Below, piece after piece: positions 1 through 6,065 of a stretch of DNA of 8,623 nt. The notes beneath the pieces were generated by a model. It was not told where the DNA came from and ran no database searches. It saw nothing but the letters and a program-made list of their open reading frames with translations. The stretch lies in contig JBBSXD010000029.1 of NCBI GenBank assembly GCA_038045965.1, forward strand, positions 1 to 8,623, read 5' to 3'. Origin of the DNA: ARS1285 sp038045965 (GTDB lineage Archaea; Nanobdellota; Nanobdellia; Pacearchaeales; GW2011-AR1). Positions within the stretch are counted from its first letter, which is position 1. Each line of letters opens with the position of its first letter. Position numbers and translations under genes: made by a program.

Positions 1-55
1 AAAAATAAATATTTGTCGCAATTCATCCGTCACCTTAAAAGGTGCGGATTTCTTG
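1..55 (+). mobile_element. Right end of an IS605-family (TnpB-type) element, partial
   Basis: The segment TGTCGCAATTCATCC followed by a hairpin and GGATTTCTTG resembles the conserved right end found downstream of tnpB in IS200/IS605 elements, as I recall it. The hairpin has arms ATCCG (25-29) with CGGAT (45-49) and CACC (31-34) with GGTG (41-44), a bulged T at 30 and a loop of TTAAAA. Such subterminal hairpins are recognised by the TnpA Y1 transposase, and the same sequence forms the 3' part of the TnpB omega RNA. The element body, with tnpB on the + strand if present, would lie to the left of the window, so its activity cannot be judged. The end point near 55 is an estimate. Confidence 0.65.
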
Positions 56-75
56 TGTAGCATTTAAATACACTA
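14..75 (+). ncRNA. Possible 3' end of a TnpB omega RNA with its guide
   Basis: In TnpB systems the omega RNA scaffold ends at the transposon right end and the next roughly 15-20 nt of flanking DNA act as guide. If the right-end call is correct, the scaffold ends near 55 and the guide would begin with TGTAGCATTTAAATAC, which contains the TATA box of the vapBC operon. The RNA is inferred from the family, since only its last part is in the window. Confidence 0.35.
62..70 (+). promoter_or_regulatory. TATA box of the vapBC operon
   Basis: ATTTAAATA is a strong match to the archaeal TATA box. Its centre lies 33 nt upstream of the vapB ATG, which predicts a transcript with a leader of only a few bases. 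The same nonamer is found upstream of the wHTH-nucleotidyltransferase gene at the other end of the window. Confidence 0.65.
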
Positions 76-84
76 AGTTACTTA
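74..84. promoter_or_regulatory. Candidate vapBC operator palindrome
   Basis: TAAGTTACTTA is a perfect inverted repeat (arms TAAGT and ACTTA around one base) between the TATA box and the start codon of vapB. VapB-type antitoxins commonly repress their own operon by binding palindromes at this place. Short A+T-rich palindromes also arise by chance, so the call is tentative. Confidence 0.35.
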
Positions 85-98
85 ATCACTTTATAAAG

Positions 99-386
99 AT
101 GGAAACTAAAGAATCAAAAACAATTAAAGTAAGCAAAGAAAATTATTTATGGTTATTAAAATTAGCTGGAGATATGCAAAAAGAATATCACAAACCAGTA
201 TCATTTGATATTGTATTAAAAGAATTAAAAAATAAAAATATGAAAAAGAAGAAAAGTATCTTAAAATTTGCTGGTATTTGGAAAGATATGTCAGACGAAG
301 AGACAGAAAGATTAAAAAAAGATATAAAAGAATTAAGAGAAAAATCAACAAGAGATTTAATTAAAAATGATATTTATAGATTCTGA
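99..386 (+). CDS. vapB: VapB-type antitoxin
   Basis: This 95-aa protein is the likely antitoxin of the adjoining PIN-domain toxin. Its N-terminus (TIKVSKENYLWLLKLAG, from about residue 8) looks like the strand and helix of a ribbon-helix-helix DNA-binding domain. The second half (FAGIWKDMSDEETERL, then a run of charged helix) matches the toxin-binding tail typical of archaeal DUF217/VapB antitoxins. The start was set at the ATG at 99, just after the TATA box and preceded by AATCACTTTATAAAG. A longer reading from GTG at 42 would begin inside the transposon hairpin and is unlikely. There is no Shine-Dalgarno sequence, as expected for a nearly leaderless message. It overlaps vapC by 20 nt, so the pair is cotranscribed and probably translationally coupled. 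The role is inferred from family and context. Confidence 0.82.
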   Translation: METKESKTIKVSKENYLWLLKLAGDMQKEYHKPVSFDIVLKELKNKNMKKKKSILKFAGIWKDMSDEETERLKKDIKELREKSTRDLIKNDIYRF

Positions 387-753
387 TTTTATTATTGATT
401 ATCTGAGAGGGGATGAAAATACTATAAAGATTATTAATAATCTTAAAGAAGATATTGCAACTACCGAGGTTAATGTGTTTGAGATAATGTATGGATTACA
501 CATAAAACAGAGTATAAACCAAGATCAAATCGATTCAGCCAAAGAGTTCTTTAACACATTAACTATATTCCCTTTTAACTCTAATTGCGGAGAAAAATCA
601 GCTAAGATATTAACAAAATTAATTAAAGAAGGAAAAGAAATAGAACAAAATGACTGCTTTATTGCTTCAATTATATTAGAAAATAGATTCAATAAAATTT
701 TAACAAATAACAAGAAACATTTTGAAAGAATTGAAGAAATAAAATTAATATAA
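367..753 (+). CDS. vapC: VapC-type PIN-domain ribonuclease toxin
   Basis: This 128-aa protein has the length and layout of a VapC toxin, a Mg-dependent ribonuclease that in characterised cases cuts tRNA or rRNA and is neutralised by VapB. The PIN-domain acidic residues are visible: D5 in FIDSDFIIDYLRG at the N-terminus, E39 in VNVFEIMYG, and D96 in QNDCFIASI. The C-terminal motif ILTNNKKHFERI has N114/N115 where many family members carry a fourth polar or acidic residue. Nothing looks truncated, so the toxin is probably active. Its ATG lies inside the last codons of vapB. The gene runs toward the polymerase gene and ends 57 nt from that gene's stop codon, with a T-rich hairpin between them. 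The target RNA cannot be predicted from sequence. Confidence 0.88.
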   Translation: MIFIDSDFIIDYLRGDENTIKIINNLKEDIATTEVNVFEIMYGLHIKQSINQDQIDSAKEFFNTLTIFPFNSNCGEKSAKILTKLIKEGKEIEQNDCFIASIILENRFNKILTNNKKHFERIEEIKLI

Positions 754-775
754 GATCTTAAAACTCTCCTCATTC

Positions 776-812
776 AGCAATCAGTCATTTTTTTAATAAT
801 TCTCTGATTGCT
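776..812. terminator. Hairpin with T-run between convergent vapC and polB
   Basis: AGCAATCAG (776-784) is perfectly complementary to CTGATTGCT (804-812), giving a 9-bp stem with a 19-nt loop. The loop contains seven consecutive T (788-794), which could terminate + strand transcription from vapBC. The right arm overlaps the polymerase stop codon (TAG, 811-813 on the minus strand). Archaeal termination depends mainly on U-rich tracts, so the stem may instead protect the two convergent mRNA 3' ends. The function is inferred. Confidence 0.45.
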
Positions 813-3261
813 AGAATTCCCCCAACCCCTTTTGCTTCTCTCCATCAAATAATTCATTAACATCTATTTTAAAAACTTCTAATATATTTTCAACTGCCGG
901 TAGAATCTGATTTTTTAAATAATATTCTATGTTGTATAAACCTTTTTCTCCAAGAATTTTTGCCTTATCTCTTATTAAAGATTTTTTATCATTTGATTCT
1001 GCTATATAATATTCAATTAAACTTCCAGCTCCAACAGGAATACCTTGTTTTCTCATTTTTTCAGCAACAGCAACATGAGGACTTATAGATTTATAACCCT
1101 CAATAGATTTTTTTAATTGAGTTCTAATAACTAATTCTTTTATTTCAATTTCTCTCTTCTTAATATTATTAACTATTTTTTTTAAATATTCCAAAGCCTT
1201 TTTTTCGTTTCCATCTCTTAATATAAATTCTAAGATCTTACTCTGAGTCTTTCTGGCTAAATCACACCAATCTCTTCTTACAGTTTCAAAACCTTTTATT
1301 TTTATCTTTTCATCTTCTCCTAACAAAGCATATTTTTTCTTAGCTCCAAAATCTCCTGTTCTTTTAGTCACCCATATTCCTCTAATAAAAAATCCTTCCA
1401 AATCCAATTTCATTATTCCTGGAAGATTATCATTAATTTCCTTTAGCATATCATTAACTTCTTTTTTTGTTTTTTTTCCTTGCAAAAAAGCAATAGAATC
1501 GGTATCTCCATATACAACTTTGTATCCATTTTTTTCAATATCAGAAATAGTTTTTTTTATTTCAATTCTAGCTAAAGCTGCAGTGCTTGCAGCAGCTTCT
1601 CTGCAATAATATCTTGCCCCAAAGAAACCTAAATATCCATAAGAGGAATTAGCCAATAATTTAAAAGCATTACTTCTGGCTTTCAATATAGGAATTTTAT
1701 TTTCATTATATTCCTTTTTATATTCTTTTCTTTTTTCAATTATATCATTTAACATTTTAGAAAAAAAACCTATATTTTTTGAAAAATAAACTTTTCTCCC
1801 TACATCAACCTCTACAGCATTAATCTCTTTTTTTTCTAAATAGCTTTCTTTAGATAAATTAAAACTAACTATAACACTTCCGTACATGCTGGTAAAATCA
1901 AAAAAAACTAAATTTTCATATAACCCTGCAACAGGTTGAAAAACAAATGCGCCCTCATATTTTCCTTCTTCTTTTCTTAATTTAATAGCATCATTTAAAG
2001 GTTTTTTTTCTGCTATCTCATTATATTTTTCTAGATTATGAATAATATAATTTTCAACTAAATTAGACATACTATACCTACTAACTTCAAATAAAGGTTC
2101 TTCTATAATTTTGGTAAATTCAAAAACATCAGGCCAGATTTTTTCAAATAATTTATAACATAATTCACTGTCTCTAAGATTATAAGAAAAAAATTCTTCC
2201 CATTTTTTATTATCTATTTTATCACTAGAAATAAAATCCCAAACTTGCTTTCTTTCTCCAATTAATTCTTCTGCTACATCATCTAAACTTAAAGTCTCTG
2301 ACTGCATATATTGTGAATAAACAATTTTAATAAACCTAAAAATATCTAAATGAACTAATCCGCTTATCTTCCCCGTCATTAATGCCCCTTTTCTAAATAT
2401 AGGAGAACTGTCATCTAACCCTAAATTTAATTCTACTTTAAGTTTATCGGCTCTTGCTTTAATATAAGGCAAATCAAAACCATCACTAAAATAACCAGTC
2501 AAAATATCTGGATTATATTTTTTAACATAACTCACAAATCTTTCAATTAATTCTTCTTCATCTTTAACTTTCTCAACAAAATCCTGATTGCTATTTCCTT
2601 TCCAAGTTATAACTTTTCTAAAATTTTCTCCATATAAACTAATCATCAATATCTCCCCTTTTCCTATTTCAAATTTATCAGTTTCTATATCAAATGCCAA
2701 AACTTTTGGTTTGAATTCTCCTTTATCAATCTCCTTAATACCTTTTAACTCCAAACACAAATCTACATCTATTCTATCAACTCCTCCATATTCATTAGAA
2801 TTATTTAATAAATCTCCTTTTATCTCATACCATTTTAAAGGTTTGAATTTTTTTTCAATTATATATTTAGTTATATAATTTAAGTCATACTCTCTTATTT
2901 TAAAAACTTCTTTAAATTTTATCTTATCAACAATATCTTTAGAATCTTTGTAATTTGAAATAAAAACTTTAATTACTTTATATTCTTTTCCTAAAAAATT
3001 TTTATTATGAATCTCGGTCTTTAAAACTTTAGATTCTCTTTGTTTTCCAACAACAGATATTTTATTTATTTTATCAGATAATTCTTTAATTTTTTTATCA
3101 CTAACTCCTTTATTTAAGATAACCCAAAAATAAACATCACAACCATCTATTAAACAAACTCTTTTTTTATCTTCAGATCTTCCAATTATTCGGATATAAT
3201 TCATGCCTTCATAATCAAAATTCTCATAATCAATTGGTATAAATTTTATATTAGACTGCAT
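811..3261 (-). CDS. polB: Family B DNA polymerase (replicative, proofreading)
   Basis: An 816-aa archaeal family B DNA-directed DNA polymerase. From the ATG at 3261 the 3'-5' exonuclease motifs are Exo I at D191/E193 (FDIET), Exo II at D263 (SDGFD) and Exo III at Y360/D364 (YNLRD). The polymerase motifs are A from D455 (DFTSMYGSV), B around K534-G542 (KLLANSSYG) and C at 584-589 (YGDTDS). A thumb region follows with KKKYALL and RRDW. The last residues, QKGLGEF, align with the PCNA-binding tail of Pyrococcus PolB (QVGLTSWL). Length is normal and there is no intein. Motif A has Gly where SLYPS-type motifs have Pro. A TTG at 3267 adds two residues in frame, but the ATG is the more likely start. 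No Shine-Dalgarno sequence is present. It follows the methyltransferase by 20 nt and may have its own TATA box. Confidence 0.97.
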   Translation of the reverse strand: MQSNIKFIPIDYENFDYEGMNYIRIIGRSEDKKRVCLIDGCDVYFWVILNKGVSDKKIKELSDKINKISVVGKQRESKVLKTEIHNKNFLGKEYKVIKVFISNYKDSKDIVDKIKFKEVFKIREYDLNYITKYIIEKKFKPLKWYEIKGDLLNNSNEYGGVDRIDVDLCLELKGIKEIDKGEFKPKVLAFDIETDKFEIGKGEILMISLYGENFRKVITWKGNSNQDFVEKVKDEEELIERFVSYVKKYNPDILTGYFSDGFDLPYIKARADKLKVELNLGLDDSSPIFRKGALMTGKISGLVHLDIFRFIKIVYSQYMQSETLSLDDVAEELIGERKQVWDFISSDKIDNKKWEEFFSYNLRDSELCYKLFEKIWPDVFEFTKIIEEPLFEVSRYSMSNLVENYIIHNLEKYNEIAEKKPLNDAIKLRKEEGKYEGAFVFQPVAGLYENLVFFDFTSMYGSVIVSFNLSKESYLEKKEINAVEVDVGRKVYFSKNIGFFSKMLNDIIEKRKEYKKEYNENKIPILKARSNAFKLLANSSYGYLGFFGARYYCREAAASTAALARIEIKKTISDIEKNGYKVVYGDTDSIAFLQGKKTKKEVNDMLKEINDNLPGIMKLDLEGFFIRGIWVTKRTGDFGAKKKYALLGEDEKIKIKGFETVRRDWCDLARKTQSKILEFILRDGNEKKALEYLKKIVNNIKKREIEIKELVIRTQLKKSIEGYKSISPHVAVAEKMRKQGIPVGAGSLIEYYIAESNDKKSLIRDKAKILGEKGLYNIEYYLKNQILPAVENILEVFKIDVNELFDGEKQKGLGEF

Positions 3262-3281
3262 GATCAATATAAAATGACAAT

Positions 3282-3290
3282 CTATTTAAG
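3282..3290 (-). promoter_or_regulatory. Possible TATA box for the polymerase gene
   Basis: On the minus strand CTTAAATAG is centred 25 nt upstream of the polymerase ATG, the spacing expected for a leaderless archaeal transcript. It overlaps the stop codon of the methyltransferase gene, so the polymerase could be transcribed both from the upstream operon promoter and from this one. The match is moderate in such A+T-rich DNA. Confidence 0.35.
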
Positions 3291-3824
3291 ATTGTTGATT
3301 TTTGGACTCTTGCAAACTAAAATTTTTGTAGAAGGAAAATCATCTTTAACAGAAATAGACTTAACAAAATCAAAATATTTAGATAGAAACTTTTTTCTAT
3401 TAATATAAGAATACTGTATAAATGGTGCATCAATTAAATTAAAGAAACTATCTCTTTCCTTAATTGGAATTGATTTTAAAGGAACTCCAGAAACAAAACA
3501 ATCAATAGATTCTTTAACATAATCCAAATAATTTTGCGCATAATCATTAATTGGAAAAAATCTAGAATCATGAAAATTATTATTAAGTCTATTAAAATAA
3601 TTCTTATTAATTTCAAAACTATACAATTCTCCATCAGCAGGAAGTCTAGACAATAAAGCTCCCGTAATTTCTCCAGAACCAGCCCCAAACTCAACAATAA
3701 TTTTCCCGTTAACTTCATCAGCAATTATTTCAGCTAATTTAGAAGAACTGGGAAATATTGTTCCTACTTTTATTGGATGTCTAATGAAACCATTAAAAAA
3801 ATTAAAACTTGACTTTTTTACCAT
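3282..3824 (-). CDS. SAM-dependent methyltransferase, phospholipid N-methyltransferase-like
   Basis: A 180-aa class I methyltransferase. Motif I is V44-E45-F46-G47-A48-G49-S50-G51, the SAM-binding loop, and the acidic residue closing motif II is E71 in YSFEINKNYF. The N-terminal stretch FNGFIRHPIKVGTIFPSSSKLA and the motif IV position VSGVPL (111-116) resemble the COG3963 group annotated as phospholipid N-methyltransferase. The related rRNA adenine dimethylases (KsgA/Erm) have N-(I/L)-P-Y/F at motif IV, and the Asn is absent here, which argues against rRNA adenine methylation. Archaeal lipids are ether lipids, so an aminophospholipid such as archaetidylethanolamine is a possible substrate, but this is inference. 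It starts at ATG 3824 with a TATA box about 33 nt upstream and lies 20 nt ahead of polB, likely in one operon. Confidence 0.72.
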   Translation of the reverse strand: MVKKSSFNFFNGFIRHPIKVGTIFPSSSKLAEIIADEVNGKIIVEFGAGSGEITGALLSRLPADGELYSFEINKNYFNRLNNNFHDSRFFPINDYAQNYLDYVKESIDCFVSGVPLKSIPIKERDSFFNLIDAPFIQYSYINRKKFLSKYFDFVKSISVKDDFPSTKILVCKSPKINNLK

Positions 3825-3853
3825 AAATAAATCATATGAAAATTCTATTAAAA

Positions 3854-3860
3854 CTTATAT
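3854..3860 (-). promoter_or_regulatory. TATA box of the methyltransferase-polB operon
   Basis: Minus-strand ATATAAG lies about 33 nt upstream of the methyltransferase ATG, predicting an almost leaderless mRNA. It shares the 112-nt divergent intergenic region (3825-3936) with the promoter of the rightward 251-aa gene. Confidence 0.5.
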
Positions 3861-3901
3861 GCAATTTTATAATAACTAAGTAGTGATAACATATAGAAAC
3901 A

Positions 3902-3909
3902 TTTAAAAA
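3902..3909 (+). promoter_or_regulatory. TATA box of the 251-aa gene and downstream FEN1 cluster
   Basis: TTTAAAAA, preceded by the purine-rich AGAAACA that could serve as a BRE, is centred about 32 nt upstream of the ATG at 3937. The leader would be only a few bases, and no Shine-Dalgarno sequence is present before the ATG. Confidence 0.55.
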
Positions 3910-3936
3910 CCATAAAATATTAGTAAAATCAAGAAA

Positions 3937-4692
3937 ATGGCAGAAAAAAACTCAGAAGTTAGAATATATCATGTTAATGATGGTAATACTAGAAAATTCT
4001 ATGCTACAAATAGATATAACTCTATTCATAATTATCCATTTCGTGCACATTTAGTAAAACCTGATGATGATAATAAACCTAACGAAGAAATTATATATCA
4101 AGGATCTGAGGTTAAAGTGGGGGGTAAAGAATTATTTCACCCTAAAAAAACAACAGTAGAAAGTGTTGATATAATTACACAAGAACAATATCAAGAATTT
4201 TTAAAAAAGAATCCAACAGTGAGAATATATAGAATAACGCTTAAAGATAAAAATGAAGATGGAATAATTATCACTAACAATGAAAACTTAATATATCTGG
4301 AAGGTATGTTTAAATCACGTTTAGGAACTAATTATCCAGTTTTAACTGTTAATAAATCTTTAATTCCTACTGAAGAATTTATTCCTATAGGAAATAAAGT
4401 CAGAGAAGGTACAGTTAAAAAAGGTTTTGCAGAATGCGTATATTGTCTTGGAACTATTATAGGTTATAATAACATTACTATCCCAGAATTTAATAGAATT
4501 GTATTAGAAAGAGAAAAACTAGAAAACAACCAAAGCTCTGATGAAAAAAATATAAGAGAAAGGTATAGACCTAATTTTGAAGAATTAGAAAAATCCAAAA
4601 GAGATTTAGAAAGAAATTTAGAAGAAAAGATTTCAAAATTAGGCAAAGTTCCTTCTCTAGAAGATTTACTTAAAGATAAATTTATTATTTAA
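3937..4692 (+). CDS. Protein of unknown function with a duplicated domain and coiled-coil tail
   Basis: I do not recognise this 251-aa protein. The sequence shows two related segments. The first (residues 8-62) starts with VRIYHV, passes through TN (24-25) and NYP (32-34), and ends EEIIYQGSEVKVG. The second (95-158) starts with VRIYRI, passes through TN (113-114) and NYP (132-134), and ends EEFIPIGNKVREG. Each segment is probably a small beta-rich domain. A single CxxC (C167-C170, CVYC) follows, with no second pair to complete a zinc site. Residues about 184-240 are highly charged and likely helical or coiled coil. There is no signal peptide or membrane segment, so it is probably cytoplasmic. 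It heads a rightward cluster, with only 3 nt to the 91-aa gene and FEN1 beyond, which hints at nucleic-acid work but does not prove it. Confidence 0.8.
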   Translation: MAEKNSEVRIYHVNDGNTRKFYATNRYNSIHNYPFRAHLVKPDDDNKPNEEIIYQGSEVKVGGKELFHPKKTTVESVDIITQEQYQEFLKKNPTVRIYRITLKDKNEDGIIITNNENLIYLEGMFKSRLGTNYPVLTVNKSLIPTEEFIPIGNKVREGTVKKGFAECVYCLGTIIGYNNITIPEFNRIVLEREKLENNQSSDEKNIRERYRPNFEELEKSKRDLERNLEEKISKLGKVPSLEDLLKDKFII

Positions 4693-4695
4693 AAC

Positions 4696-4971
4696 ATGGG
4701 AAAAGAAAGATGGTCAGCTACTGATAGAATATATTTTGAAAAAGTAAAACCTGCTTTAGAAAAAACTGGGATAAATCAAGAAAGATTTGATGAATTAAGA
4801 AGAAGAGGTTTTTCATTTGGAGTTTATCCTGATAATTTTCTAGATCAAACAGATTATAAAAGAAAAAAATTATTAGAAATAATGAATATAACTTTTCCAG
4901 AGAATGCACATCCTTCTATAATAGGAAGAAAATACCAAGAAGCATATAACAGAGGAAGAATGAACAAATAA
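4696..4971 (+). CDS. Small basic protein of unknown function
   Basis: I do not recognise this 91-aa protein. It is soluble, rich in Lys and Arg (for example LRRRGF at residues 34-39 and YKRKKLL at 54-60) and predicted largely helical, with aromatic residues spread through it. It has no Cys and so no zinc site. Its start lies 3 nt after the stop of the 251-aa gene, so the two are almost certainly cotranscribed and may act together. FEN1 follows 29 nt later. The basic character would suit binding to nucleic acid, but that is a guess. It is accepted as a real gene because of the tight spacing and the lack of any better frame here. Confidence 0.72.
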   Translation: MGKERWSATDRIYFEKVKPALEKTGINQERFDELRRRGFSFGVYPDNFLDQTDYKRKKLLEIMNITFPENAHPSIIGRKYQEAYNRGRMNK

Positions 4972-4979
4972 TTTATTAA
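4972..4979 (+). promoter_or_regulatory. Weak TATA-like element before FEN1
   Basis: TTTATTAA sits directly after the stop codon of the 91-aa gene and is centred about 26 nt upstream of the FEN1 ATG, a suitable spacing for a leaderless start. Readthrough from the upstream genes is equally possible. The match is weak and the DNA is very A+T rich. Confidence 0.25.
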
Positions 4980-5000
4980 CTACATTTATTTTTCTATTAA

Positions 5001-6029
5001 ATGGGTCTTCAAATCTCAGAGATTATTCCAAAAAAAGATATTAATTTTAAAGAATTAAAAGGTAAAACTATTGCTGTAGATGCATTCAATGCTATTTATC
5101 AATTTCTTACAACAATAAGACAACCAGATGGAACTCCACTAAAAGATTCAAAAAACAATGTTACTAGCCATTTATCAGGACTATTTTATAGAAACACAAA
5201 TCTAATTTTAGAAGGAATAAAACTTATTTATGTTTTTGATGGAAAATCTCCTGAATTAAAAAAAAAGACTTTAGAAAACAGAAAAGAAATAAAACAATTA
5301 GCAAAAGAAAAATATGAACAAGCTCTAAAAGAAGAAGACATTTTATCAATGGGTAAATATGCAAAGTCTGATATTTATTTAGACGAAAAAAAAATAAATG
5401 AATCTAAAGAATTACTAACTGCTATGGGGATTGCAATTATCCAAGCTCCAGGAGAAGGTGAAGCACAAGCTTCTTTTTTGGCGCAACAGCCAGAAATTTA
5501 TGCAGTAGCTTCTCAAGACTACGATTGTCTAATGTTTAAAGCACCTAAATTAATTCAAAACTTAAGTTTATCTAGAAAAAGGAAAACTCCAACAGGATTT
5601 GTAGATATACAACCTCAATTGATAGAATTAAAAGAAACATTAAAAGAATTAGAGATAAATCAAGAACAACTAATTTGTTTAGGAATAATTTGCGGAACAG
5701 ATTATAATCCTGGAGGTATAAAAGGACTAGGACCAAAAAAATCTTTGAAAATAGTAAAGGAATACAAAACAAAAGAAGAGATTTTTAAAGCTTTAAAAGA
5801 AGATGAAAAATTCAAAAATTATGAGTTAAATTTTGACTGGAAAAAAATCTATGAAGAAATTATCGATCCAGATATTGATAAGAATTTTAAAATAGAATTC
5901 TCGAATATTGATAAAAACAAAATTAAAGAAATACTTTTAAAATATGAATTTTCAGATAAAAGAATTGACTCTCAACTTGAAAAATTAGAAGAATTAAAAA
6001 AAGAAAAAGAGCAAAGAACTTTATTTTAA
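5001..6029 (+). CDS. fen: Flap endonuclease 1 (FEN1/XPG family)
   Basis: A 342-aa structure-specific 5' nuclease that removes RNA-primer flaps during Okazaki fragment maturation and acts in repair. The start MGLQISEII matches archaeal FEN1, in which the free N-terminus is part of the active site. The metal-binding acids are D27 (VDAFNA), D80 (VFDGKSPE), E152 and E154 (APGEGEAQ), D173 and D175 (SQDYDCL) and D234 (GTDYNPGG). The helix-two-turn-helix DNA-binding motif follows (GIKGLGPKKSLKIV, from 239). The protein ends EQRTLF, which looks like the first half of a PCNA-binding PIP box (QxxLxxFF) cut short by the stop codon. Length is normal for the family. It functions with PolB and PCNA. No Shine-Dalgarno sequence precedes the ATG. 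Confidence 0.97.
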   Translation: MGLQISEIIPKKDINFKELKGKTIAVDAFNAIYQFLTTIRQPDGTPLKDSKNNVTSHLSGLFYRNTNLILEGIKLIYVFDGKSPELKKKTLENRKEIKQLAKEKYEQALKEEDILSMGKYAKSDIYLDEKKINESKELLTAMGIAIIQAPGEGEAQASFLAQQPEIYAVASQDYDCLMFKAPKLIQNLSLSRKRKTPTGFVDIQPQLIELKETLKELEINQEQLICLGIICGTDYNPGGIKGLGPKKSLKIVKEYKTKEEIFKALKEDEKFKNYELNFDWKKIYEEIIDPDIDKNFKIEFSNIDKNKIKEILLKYEFSDKRIDSQLEKLEELKKEKEQRTLF

Positions 6030-6035
6030 AAAAGA

Positions 6036-6043
6036 TATTTAAA
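6036..6043 (+). promoter_or_regulatory. TATA box of the mntA-hepT operon
   Basis: TATTTAAA is centred 26 nt upstream of the mntA ATG, predicting a leaderless transcript. It follows the FEN1 stop codon by six bases. Confidence 0.6.
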
Positions 6044-6050
6044 CCTCTTG

Positions 6051-6064
6051 ATCTTTTAGAAGAT
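6051..6064. promoter_or_regulatory. Inverted repeat at the mntA start
   Basis: ATCTTTTAGAAGAT has 5-bp arms ATCTT and AAGAT around TTAG and lies between the TATA box and the mntA ATG, across the expected transcription start. It could be an operator for autoregulation, but its arms are short and chance is a fair explanation. Confidence 0.25.
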
Positions 6065-6065
6065 A

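Noticed and set aside
1..60. Open reading frame 1-60 as the tail of tnpB
   Set aside because: The reading crosses the right-end hairpin, which normally lies after the tnpB stop codon. The window is too short to decide, so no coding call was made.
42..98. In-frame N-terminal extension of vapB from a GTG at 42
   Set aside because: It would start inside the transposon hairpin and run through the TATA box. The ATG at 99 fits the promoter spacing and the family length.
124..773. Two minus-strand open frames (124-351 and 525-773) opposite vapB and vapC
   Set aside because: Both are antisense to well-supported genes and have the hydrophobic composition of shadow frames. They lack promoters and family features.
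2588..2878. 96-aa open frame on the + strand inside the polymerase gene
   Set aside because: It lies antisense to the conserved exonuclease-domain coding sequence and has low-complexity hydrophobic composition, as expected for a reverse-frame shadow.
3262..3267. TTG start two codons upstream of the polymerase ATG
   Set aside because: It adds only two residues, and an ATG immediately follows. No Shine-Dalgarno sequence favours the TTG.
3476..3724. 82-aa minus-strand open frame within the methyltransferase gene
   Set aside because: It is an out-of-frame reading of A+T-rich DNA, rich in Leu and Ile, and overlaps the methyltransferase motifs in another frame.
3825..3936. Replication origin in the A+T-rich divergent intergenic region between polB operon and FEN1 cluster
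   Set aside because: No repeated origin recognition boxes or mini-ORB-like inverted repeats were seen. The region is explained by two opposing promoters.
4464..5772. Minus-strand open frames (4464-4646, 4718-4909, 5572-5772) opposite the 251-aa gene, the 91-aa gene and FEN1
   Set aside because: They are Leu/Phe/Ser-rich shadows of genes in the + direction with no promoter or motif.
6012..6045. Frameshift in FEN1 that cut off the PIP box
   Set aside because: Reading past the stop in the other frames gives no FF-containing tail, and a TATA box begins six bases after the stop. A true short C-terminus is more likely.
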